In this document: positions 1 to 5,053 of the stretch, piece after piece
How the letters are laid out: each line of letters opens with the position of its first letter
How positions within the stretch are numbered: position 1 is the stretch's first letter
Program-made: the position numbers and the translations under genes
Assembly (NCBI GenBank): GCA_007120745.1
Contig: SKNC01000117.1
Coordinates: 1-8,164, forward strand
DNA length: 8,164 bases
From: Bacillota bacterium
GTDB taxonomy: Bacteria; Bacillota; Dethiobacteria; SKNC01
Reading direction: 5' to 3'
Notes under the pieces: generated by a model
The model's input: the letters and a program-made list of their open reading frames with translations, nothing else
Told to the model about the DNA's origin: nothing
Databases searched by the model: none

Positions 1-45
1 ATAAATAACGACGACCAGCCCAACCAAGTATATTATGGAACGCAT
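1..45 (-). CDS. small membrane protein, N-terminal 15 codons only (cut by left edge)
   Basis: An ATG at 45-43 opens a frame reading MRSIIYLVGLVVVIY that runs off the left edge without a stop. A perfect AGGAGG lies at 62-57 on the minus strand, 11 nt upstream, which supports a real start. The visible residues are one short charged end followed by a hydrophobic stretch, as in small single-span membrane proteins. From memory, small bacterial membrane proteins beginning MRSIIY followed by a VGLVVV-like stretch are common, but 15 residues are too few to assign a family. It lies 73 nt downstream of the short minus-strand ORF ending at 119, so the two could be co-transcribed. It could instead be the signal anchor of a larger protein; the flanking sequence to the left would decide. 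Confidence 0.5.
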   Translation of the reverse strand, partial: MRSIIYLVGLVVVIY

Positions 46-118
46 AATACTAATCGCCTCCTCTATTCAATTGTACTCTCGAAAACTTCTTGAAAAAAAT
101 GAGAACCTTTGTGACCCT

Positions 119-361
119 CTAAGATGCTTCCCATTTAATAAAAACATCTTGAGTAGGGCAATCAATACAAGCAGCAGAAAAGCTTATAAAAACCTCTGGT
201 ACTTGATGACTCATTTCTCCAAAAAAGTAACCCATATAATAAAGGTTGTCCCTGCCAAGCTCAGGACCGAATGCGGGTTCTCCCAAAATTTCTTTTATCT
301 CTGAGAAAAGCATCCCTACCTTGGACAAATGATACTTACAGGATTTCCTCACATATAACAA
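119..361 (-). CDS. short hypothetical protein with BamE/SmpA-like features, possibly a truncated remnant
   Basis: An 80-residue frame from TTG 361 to TAG 119; the frame is open back to 397, where it meets a stop, and there is no ATG upstream. The central part, VGMLFSEIKEILGEP followed by a tyrosine-rich stretch (LYYMGYFFG) and then ISFSA and FIKWEAS, resembles the pattern of BamE/SmpA-like domains: G-M-x(4)-V/I-x(2)-LG-x-P, a 'YY' strand, then a strand ending in a hydrophobic-x-W. This is a pattern judgement, not a database match. BamE-like domains normally sit behind a lipoprotein signal, which is absent here. An alternative frame just upstream contains VIGC, which fits a lipobox, so a frameshift or decay of the 5' end is possible. 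The only ribosome-site-like sequence before the TTG is a weak GGAAGA. The start is therefore uncertain, and it may be a pseudogene. Confidence 0.35.
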   Translation of the reverse strand: MLYVRKSCKYHLSKVGMLFSEIKEILGEPAFGPELGRDNLYYMGYFFGEMSHQVPEVFISFSAACIDCPTQDVFIKWEAS

Positions 362-397
362 TTCTTCTTCCGCAACATGCTCTTTTTTTGAAGCAGC

Positions 398-954
398 CTA
401 TTACTCCATCTGCCGTCTGCCCACTTCGACTTCCAAATGTTAAATTACCAACTAATTAAAGAAGATTGATCTAACAACATTATTATCCTTAATGAAATAT
501 TAGTAAACAACATGCTAAGAAATCTATTATTAATTTTCAAAATATTCCGACATCTTTTGTTTTTCAAGACAATAAGTCCCATAATTTTATGCAATGGTTA
601 ACTGTGTGAGTCTCAATTTAACCACCCCATATACCGTTTTTTGCTCCGGATTTGTTGCAAAAGCCTGGAGTACCTACTCAGGTTAATCTGTGCATCCCAT
701 CTTGCAACTTTACCTTTCTTGCTTTGGGGAGAAAACATCGGGCATACATCCTTACTAATAGATTTCGGATCCCAGTTCATATTTGAACTTATCAGCATAA
801 TATCAAACAGAGTGCTTAGAAATCTATCAGCAATATTCTCAACTTGAGTGGAATTTTCGTCTAACAATATATAATAAATTAATCAGATTTTATATGATTT
901 TATATTTTCTTGTCTCAAATCAATTAAGTTATGAATAAAAATGAATAGGTCTAT
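398..954. other. AT-rich stretch with no supported gene
   Basis: No recognisable gene, RNA or complete mobile element is visible here. The longest open frame is 84 codons on the minus strand (867-613, TTG start). It has no ribosome site, is overlapped on the plus strand by another open frame (641-847), and shows no family motif. A 15-nt segment at 513-527 recurs with one mismatch at 813-827, and a 10-bp unit is tandemly duplicated at 886-905. The composition and the broken short frames suggest decayed intergenic DNA rather than an active locus. Confidence 0.5.
886..905. repeat. tandem 10-bp direct repeat, GATTTTATAT x2
   Basis: Two perfect adjacent copies of GATTTTATAT lie at 886-895 and 896-905 in very AT-rich DNA. 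The 10-bp period is close to one helical turn, so the T tracts fall on the same face and may bend the DNA. In DNA this AT-rich a two-copy repeat can also arise by slippage, so no function is claimed. Confidence 0.6.
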
Positions 955-987
955 TTAATTTGCCGTCTTGTCAATTAGTTTTCTCAT
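955..987 (-). pseudogene. 10-codon mini-ORF with a good ribosome site; possible truncated gene start
   Basis: ATG 987-985 is preceded by CAGGAG at 999-994 with ideal 6-nt spacing. The frame reads MRKLIDKTAN and then stops at TAA 957-955. The site looks like a genuine translation start whose gene has been lost by deletion or frameshift. Alternatively it is a leader peptide or chance. It diverges from the 25-codon mini-ORF at 1049, with 61 nt between the two ATGs, so the pair looks like a former divergent gene pair around one promoter region. Confidence 0.25.
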
Positions 988-1048
988 ATTAATCTCCTGG
1001 TGTCGTTTTCTGTAAACAATTATCATTTCCAAAAAGGATGTGAAATCA

Positions 1049-1126
1049 ATGAGTAAAACCCTTAAGATTACTGCGGTGTTGTTACTGTTGGCGATGGCAG
1101 CTTTTGCGGCAGGTTTCTGCTTATGA
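1049..1126 (+). CDS. 25-residue hydrophobic peptide resembling a Sec signal peptide; micro-protein or decayed exported protein
   Basis: ATG 1049 follows an AAGGA site at 1034-1038 (10-nt spacing) and runs to TGA 1124-1126. The peptide has a basic start (MSKTLK), a hydrophobic core (ITAVLLLLAMAAF) and an AFA-A sequence that would suit signal peptidase I, then ends about five residues later at GFCL. That is the anatomy of an export signal with no mature protein behind it. Two readings are open: the remnant of an exported protein whose body has been deleted, or a real single-span membrane micro-protein. No continuation is visible in another frame in the roughly 90 nt before the next gene. The Cys near the end does not form a standard lipobox. 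Confidence 0.35.
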   Translation: MSKTLKITAVLLLLAMAAFAAGFCL

Positions 1127-1215
1127 AAACAATTAAATCTACCTGATAATTTTGTATAAATACCAGGATTATTGACAACTTAAAACTAAGAAACTCATCA
1201 GTTCAGGAGAAAATT

Positions 1216-1545
1216 ATGGAAAATATTTTTGTAACGTTCGTTGCTCCTTTTATTCTTGTGCTGGCACATATTCTCGACCTGTTTGGAGCCTTTGTCATCG
1301 TAATCTCTTCCTTAATGGTTTTTATTTACTTTTTAAAATCCAGTAAAGACGGAAGACGGGTCAGATTAACCCTGGCCGCCTCCCTGGCTTTTGGGCTGGA
1401 ATTTAAGCTGGGAGGAGAAATCCTGCGCACAGTAATTGTGAGAAGTATGGATGAAATCATTATTTTGGGCTCCATTATTATCCTCAGGGGGCTTTTGAAC
1501 TTAATCATACACTGGGAAATAAAACATGATGTAGAGGGACTATGA
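1216..1545 (+). CDS. DUF1622 family integral membrane protein
   Basis: A 109-residue membrane protein of unknown function. The ATG at 1216 follows AGGAGA at 1205-1210 with 5-nt spacing. Hydrophobic segments lie at about residues 8-40 (long, perhaps one span plus a kink), 52-62 and 79-99. The signature I recognise for DUF1622 is the LEFKLGGEILRTVIV block at 61-75, followed by DEIIILGSIIILR at 79-91 and a C-terminal N-x(3)-HWEI at 95-102. A basic loop (KSSKDGRRVR, 41-50) separates the first and second halves and probably lies on the cytoplasmic side. The length is typical of the family. No function is established that I can cite. It precedes the DUF1015 gene by 86 nt on the same strand, with no terminator between them, so read-through is possible. 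Confidence 0.85.
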   Translation: MENIFVTFVAPFILVLAHILDLFGAFVIVISSLMVFIYFLKSSKDGRRVRLTLAASLAFGLEFKLGGEILRTVIVRSMDEIIILGSIIILRGLLNLIIHWEIKHDVEGL

Positions 1546-1564
1546 TATTTACGTTGATATTTAC
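1543..1564 (+). repeat. two direct copies of TGATATTTAC spaced 12 bp apart
   Basis: TGATATTTAC occurs at 1543-1552 and again, identical, at 1555-1564. The first copy begins with the TGA stop codon of the DUF1622 gene. The second overlaps the candidate -35 hexamer of the downstream promoter. A directly repeated decamer at about one helical turn over a -35 box is a plausible binding site for a regulator. This is inference from position alone. Confidence 0.5.
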
Positions 1565-1582
1565 AGGAAAATAATATAAAAT
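1554..1582 (+). promoter_or_regulatory. candidate sigma-A promoter for the DUF1015 gene
   Basis: TTGATA (1554-1559) and TAAAAT (1577-1582) are separated by 17 bp, a good fit to the vegetative consensus TTGACA-17-TATAAT. An alternative -10, TATAAA at 1575-1580, gives a 15-bp spacer. The start codon of the DUF1015 gene lies about 50 nt downstream. In AT-rich DNA such matches can occur by chance. Confidence 0.4.
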
Positions 1583-1631
1583 TTTAATGTAGTATTCTTT
1601 ATCTTTACTGTTTCCCAAAGGAGGAAGGTTT

Positions 1632-2945
1632 ATGGCAGAGATTGTTCCCTTTAAGGGTGTCCGATACAATCAATCAATGATTAAAGACTTAAGTCTGGTA
1701 ATAACTCCCCCCTACGATGTAATTAAAGAGGCGGCTCAAAAGATATATTATGAAAAAAATCCTTACAATGTAATACGTCTGGAATACGGGCTGACATTTG
1801 CTGAAGATGATGAAAAAACCAACGTCTACAGCCGGGCAAAATCGGAATTTGACAGCTGGCTGGAGCAGGAAGTACTGATTCAGGATGAACAGCCCTCTTT
1901 CTATTTATATGAAACTGATTTTACGGTACTTGATAAACGGATAACTCGACGAGGGTTCTTTGCCTGTGTAAAGGTGGAGGATTTTGAAAAAAAAGTGGTT
2001 CTTCCCCATGAACAGACCATGTCCAAACCGAAAGAAGACCGACTGAATTTACTCCGGGCCTGTGAAGCAAATTTCAGCCCTATCTTCGGGCTCTACCCGG
2101 ATAAAGAATATGAACTGGAGAAAATATTTGACAGCTTAAAAGATGACCCTCCGGTTAATTTTCAAGATGATGAAGAAAACCAGCACCGCTTGTGGGTTGT
2201 TCAAGACCGAAGTATCATTGAAGCGATTATAAATATTCTAAAAGATAAGCAAATATTTATCGCTGACGGCCACCACCGTTACGAAACCGCTCTGGCCTTT
2301 TCAAAAGAAATGGAACAGGACGGAAAGAAGGGTTATGATTATGTCTTAATGGGATTGGTTAACCTGTACAATCCAGGACTGTTAGTTTTTCCTACGCACC
2401 GCCTGGTTAAAAACATAAATGACTTTAATTTTGAAGAATTTTTACACAGCCTTTCCCATGATTTTCATATTTCCAGAATACCTCTCCCCCCAAAAAATAA
2501 AAAAGAAGCCCTGGATCGATTCTTATCTACCCTTCATGAGTTTGGAAAAAATAACCATGCTTTTGGGCTTTATGGGGGGAAAGGGGCGGTTTACCTTCTA
2601 ACCCTTAAAAATAGAGAAGCCATGGAAAAATTACCCTTACAATACTCTCAGGACTGGAAGAGCCTGGACGTCTCCGTATTACAGGTATTGATTTTTGAAA
2701 ACCATCTACATATTCTGAATGACCAGCGGGAGCGGGAAACACACCTGGCTTATGAAAGGGATGAGCTTACCGCTCTGGAAATGGTAGACAGCGGATCCCA
2801 TCAGCTGGCCTTTTTCTTGAATCCTACAAAAGTGGACGAGCTTACGGAGGTAGCCGGAGGTGGAGAACGGATGCCCCAAAAATCTACTTTCTTTTACCCC
2901 AAACTGGGGACCGGGCTGGTTATGAACAAACTCCCTGTTAAATAA
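1632..2945 (+). CDS. DUF1015 family protein (COG4198-type), soluble, function not established
   Basis: A 437-residue soluble protein. The ATG at 1632 follows a near-perfect AAAGGAGG at 1617-1624 with 7-nt spacing. Family landmarks in order: VPFKGVRYN near the N terminus (5-13), ITPPYDVI (24-31), LPHEQTM-x-KPKEDRL (124-138), ANFSPIFGLY (146-155), IADGHHRYETAL (210-221), and FPTHRLV (253-259). The length matches full-size DUF1015 members. No biochemical role is settled that I can cite. The DGHHR segment recalls the G-x-x-R phosphate-binding element of the ParB/sulfiredoxin-like superfamily, which includes archaeal serine kinase SerK, so a nucleotide- or phosphate-handling role is a reasonable guess but no more. 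No serine-biosynthesis gene is present in the window. The gene ends 29 nt before a strong terminator. Confidence 0.85.
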   Translation: MAEIVPFKGVRYNQSMIKDLSLVITPPYDVIKEAAQKIYYEKNPYNVIRLEYGLTFAEDDEKTNVYSRAKSEFDSWLEQEVLIQDEQPSFYLYETDFTVLDKRITRRGFFACVKVEDFEKKVVLPHEQTMSKPKEDRLNLLRACEANFSPIFGLYPDKEYELEKIFDSLKDDPPVNFQDDEENQHRLWVVQDRSIIEAIINILKDKQIFIADGHHRYETALAFSKEMEQDGKKGYDYVLMGLVNLYNPGLLVFPTHRLVKNINDFNFEEFLHSLSHDFHISRIPLPPKNKKEALDRFLSTLHEFGKNNHAFGLYGGKGAVYLLTLKNREAMEKLPLQYSQDWKSLDVSVLQVLIFENHLHILNDQRERETHLAYERDELTALEMVDSGSHQLAFFLNPTKVDELTEVAGGGERMPQKSTFFYPKLGTGLVMNKLPVK

Positions 2946-2974
2946 TTTTCCATAAGAATAAAAGTGAGTAAAAT

Positions 2975-3000
2975 AAAAAGCCCTGTTATCAGGGCTTTTT
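2975..3000. terminator. strong bidirectional Rho-independent terminator
   Basis: AAAAAGCCCTG (2975-2985), loop TTAT, CAGGGCTTTTT (2990-3000) form a perfect 11-bp stem. The stem carries an A tract on one side and a T tract on the other, so transcription from either side meets a GC hairpin followed by U residues. It follows the DUF1015 stop by 29 nt on the plus strand and lies 110 nt past the deacetylase stop on the minus strand. It therefore plausibly ends both converging units. Confidence 0.9.
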
Positions 3001-3051
3001 GTTTTACTTCAGCCGGCTCTGCTCAAATCAGGCCTATGAGGGCTTACAATG

Positions 3052-3104
3052 TTTGGAGACAGAGAACCGTCTGCTTGTCGCCCTTCTATGCCTGAGAGTT
3101 TCTA
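3052..3104 (-). other. glycine-riboswitch-like 3' fragment (possible relic) in the deacetylase 3' UTR
   Basis: Read on the minus strand, GAAACTCTCAGGC (3102-3090) matches the highly conserved 3' block of glycine (gcvT) aptamers. It is followed by an AGAAGGGC and GCAGACGG stretch, then GGTTCTCTGTCTCC (3069-3056), similar to the 3' arm of terminators seen after such riboswitches. The matching 5' parts of an aptamer (the GGAGAG and CCGAAGGRGC elements) are not visible: that position is occupied by the end of the deacetylase coding region. No gene follows before the terminator. So this cannot be a working aptamer as seen; it is a relic or a coincidence. Confidence 0.25.
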
Positions 3105-3110
3105 TTCTTC

Positions 3111-4163
3111 TTATAAATCGGGCCAAAACTCTTTAAGCTTTTCCGTCTGCATTTCCACTGCATTTTTAGAATTCTGCCTCAAGAGGACCCCTTCCTTTTT
3201 TTCCGGAGAACTCATCCCCCATCCAGCCAGGGTATCCAGAACGTTGAATACTGCCTCTGCCAGTGCGTTAAGATTATACCCTCCTTCTAACACAAGAACA
3301 ATTTTACCATCACAATATTTTTCCGCAATCTCTTTAACCATTTTTGCCATCATCCCGTATGCCTGAGAAGAGAGGGCCATACCTGCCAGGGGATCATTTT
3401 CATGGGCGTCATGGCCGGAGGAAACCAGGATCAACTGGGGCTTAAATTGATCGCATAAGGGTCTTAAAAATTCTTGGAATATATATTCATAGTCCGCATC
3501 TCCTGACCCTGGAGGCAGGGGAACATTTACCGTATATCCTTCTCCTTTTCCTGCCCCAACTTCGTTAAAAGAACCGGTTCCCGGATATGCAGGACTCTGG
3601 TGGGTGGAGAAAAACAATACCCTGGGGTCGTGATAGAACATGACCTGGGTTCCGTTACCGTGGTGCACGTCCCAGTCGATGATTAAGATTCTTTCCAAAT
3701 TGTACTCTTTCATGGCATGGTAAGCAGCAATGGCCACATTATTAAAGAGACAAAAACCCATGCCGCGGTTTGGTTCCGCATGGTGCCCGGGAGGACGTCC
3801 GAAGGAAAAAACATGGTCCAGTTCGCCGCTCATCACCTTGTCCACTGCAGTGATAGCTCCTCCCGCAGAAAGCAGGGCCACCTCATAACTGGCGCTGCAG
3901 ATCATGGTGTCCATATCTATGGCGTTATAACCTTTGGCACAGTAAGATTCTATCTCTTCTATGTAATTTTTCGTGTGGGCATATTCTATTTCTTCCACTC
4001 TGGCTTTCCGGGGTTCGATAAGCTCCAGTTTTTCCAGGGCTCCTTTCTGCTCCAGGAAACCCATAATAGACTTCAGCCTTTCCTTTTTTTCCGGATGCAT
4101 GCCTGTTTCATGAAGAAGAAAGCGATCATCATAAACGATCCCCGTCCTTATTTTAGATGTCAT
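3111..4163 (-). CDS. histone deacetylase family (class II-like) zinc amidohydrolase, AcuC/HDAH/polyamine-deacetylase superfamily
   Basis: A 350-residue cytosolic hydrolase expected to remove acetyl or acyl groups from an amide such as acetyl-lysine or an acetylpolyamine. The family's active-site residues are all visible. GRPPGHHAE (122-130) carries the His pair 127/128. DWDVHHGNGT (163-172) supplies the charge-relay Asp163 and zinc ligands Asp165 and His167. SSGHDAHENDP (248-258) gives zinc ligand Asp252. LEGGY (292-296) holds catalytic Tyr296. The domain fills nearly the whole chain, so it appears intact. ATG 4163 follows AAAGGAGGTT (4182-4173) with 9-nt spacing. It is last in the accA-pfkA-pyk cluster, 41 nt after fxsA. 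The substrate is not predictable from sequence: B. subtilis AcuC acts on acetylated acetyl-CoA synthetase, but no acs/acu gene lies nearby here, so I do not use the name acuC. Confidence 0.92.
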   Translation of the reverse strand: MTSKIRTGIVYDDRFLLHETGMHPEKKERLKSIMGFLEQKGALEKLELIEPRKARVEEIEYAHTKNYIEEIESYCAKGYNAIDMDTMICSASYEVALLSAGGAITAVDKVMSGELDHVFSFGRPPGHHAEPNRGMGFCLFNNVAIAAYHAMKEYNLERILIIDWDVHHGNGTQVMFYHDPRVLFFSTHQSPAYPGTGSFNEVGAGKGEGYTVNVPLPPGSGDADYEYIFQEFLRPLCDQFKPQLILVSSGHDAHENDPLAGMALSSQAYGMMAKMVKEIAEKYCDGKIVLVLEGGYNLNALAEAVFNVLDTLAGWGMSSPEKKEGVLLRQNSKNAVEMQTEKLKEFWPDL

Positions 4164-4204
4164 CCTGATGTCAACCTCCTTTGTATAAAAAAGTATTATT
4201 AATA

Positions 4205-4594
4205 TTATTGGCGCCTTATCCTTATTTCTCCTCTAATTATCATCTTTTCTATAATTTTTTGCACATATTTTTTAATATAATGACGGGGTTGAGGAATTAA
4301 CAGTGAAAACCCCAGTGCGTCGGTAAGTAAACCAGGAGTCAGTAAAAAGGCCGCTCCTACCAAAATGCAGGCACCGTCAAATATTTCTTGGGTAGGGAAA
4401 GATCCCCGTTCCAATGCATTTCTGAAGCGAAACAATGTATAAAACCCCTGGGCTCTGGCTAAAAACACTCCTGCAAAACCGGTAACTGCTACAATAAATA
4501 TGGTGGGAGCAGCACCAATGCGCTTCCCAACTTCAATTAGAACAAACAATTCCAGTAGAGGAACAAGGGTAAAAAGCAGCAGTAATTTAATCAT
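4205..4594 (-). CDS. fxsA: FxsA family cytoplasmic membrane protein
   Basis: A 129-residue inner-membrane protein. The E. coli FxsA namesake was identified because overexpression relieves phage T7 exclusion by F plasmids; its normal role is unclear. Hydrophobic segments lie at about residues 3-22, 29-46 and 74-100. Family marks are P-L-L-E-L-F near the N terminus (12-17), the ARAQG turn after the second span (46-50) and LLTPGLLTDALG (84-95). The C terminus is a basic tail (RHYIKKY onward) that probably faces the cytoplasm. ATG 4594 has AGGAGG at 4605-4600, and that ribosome site overlaps the TAG stop of the thioesterase gene upstream, so the two are probably translationally linked. In Bacillota fxsA genes are often found close to pyk, as here. 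Confidence 0.88.
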   Translation of the reverse strand: MIKLLLLFTLVPLLELFVLIEVGKRIGAAPTIFIVAVTGFAGVFLARAQGFYTLFRFRNALERGSFPTQEIFDGACILVGAAFLLTPGLLTDALGFSLLIPQPRHYIKKYVQKIIEKMIIRGEIRIRRQ

Positions 4595-4603
4595 GTATGC
4601 CTC

Positions 4604-5038
4604 CTAGTCTTCTGATTCCTCCATCGCCTCCATCAACCTTCTCCACAGGAAGGGGTTTTGTTTTTTTAACACTACGGGGCGGCCCTGTCCATTCACAAAG
4701 GCATGCTCCGTATGCCCCTGAGCTAAAACTTCCCCATCCTGGTCTCTTATAACTTCATATTCGAAAGTTATTCTTACTTCCTGGAAAGAAGATACCCTGG
4801 TAACTACGGTCAAAAGGTCATCATACCGGGCCGGTGCTCTGAATTGACAGAAAGCTTCAACTGCGGGAAGGTAAAGGTCATTTTTTTCAAATTCTATATA
4901 AGGCATCCCTAACCCCCTGAAATATTCGGTTCTGCCCACCTCAAACCAGATAAAATAATTGGAGTAGTACACCACTCCCATTTTATCTGTTTCCTGATAC
5001 CTTACCCTTATTTTTGCTTCCTTTAGTTTCATCCCCAT
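4604..5038 (-). CDS. YbgC/FadM-like acyl-CoA thioesterase (4HBT hotdog fold)
   Basis: A 144-residue single-domain hotdog-fold thioesterase expected to hydrolyse an acyl-CoA (or acyl-ACP) thioester to the free acid. The diagnostic N-terminal block RYQETDKMGVVYYSNYF (13-29) continues to W-F-E-x-G-R (31-36) and contains the catalytic Asp18 of the 4-hydroxybenzoyl-CoA thioesterase family. The typical central strand (F-E-Y-E-V-I-R) and H-T-E-H-A-F-V-N block follow. The stop of pyk lies 15 nt upstream. Two ATGs are possible, at 5038 (MGM) and 5032; a GAGGG at 5047-5043 lies 4 nt before the first and 10 nt before the second, so the start is uncertain by two codons. The chain length of the substrate cannot be read from sequence. 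Its place beside acetyl-CoA carboxylase fits a housekeeping role in clearing acyl-CoA. Confidence 0.88.
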   Translation of the reverse strand: MGMKLKEAKIRVRYQETDKMGVVYYSNYFIWFEVGRTEYFRGLGMPYIEFEKNDLYLPAVEAFCQFRAPARYDDLLTVVTRVSSFQEVRITFEYEVIRDQDGEVLAQGHTEHAFVNGQGRPVVLKKQNPFLWRRLMEAMEESED

Positions 5039-5053
5039 CAGTCCCTCTAACCT

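Noticed and set aside
93..118. Hairpin plus U tract after the minus-strand stop at 119
   Set aside because: The stem pairs only GAG with CTC plus wobble pairs, followed by a short T run. It is too weak to call a terminator.
35..459. Plus-strand open frames at 35-304 and 271-459
   Set aside because: No ribosome sites or motifs. They lie opposite the minus-strand BamE-like frame and the start of the small membrane protein, and look like antisense shadows.
613..867. 84-codon open frame on the minus strand
   Set aside because: TTG start without a ribosome site, overlapped by an open frame on the other strand, no recognisable motif, and located in decayed AT-rich DNA. Not supported as a gene.
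1172..1177. Perfect TTGACA upstream of the DUF1622 gene
   Set aside because: No acceptable -10 hexamer lies 16-18 bp downstream, so I do not call a promoter.
3001..3051. Short palindromes AGCCGGCT and AGGCCT beside the terminator
   Set aside because: They are 6-8 bp, isolated, and do not form a stable extended stem. No function can be supported.
3049..3366. Plus-strand frame of 105 codons across the deacetylase end
   Set aside because: It overlaps the conserved C-terminal coding region of the deacetylase on the other strand and has low-complexity, motif-free translation.
3717..4202. 161-codon plus-strand frame opposite the deacetylase
   Set aside because: The minus strand carries the complete HDAC active-site motifs. 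The plus frame is an antisense shadow without a ribosome site or family features.
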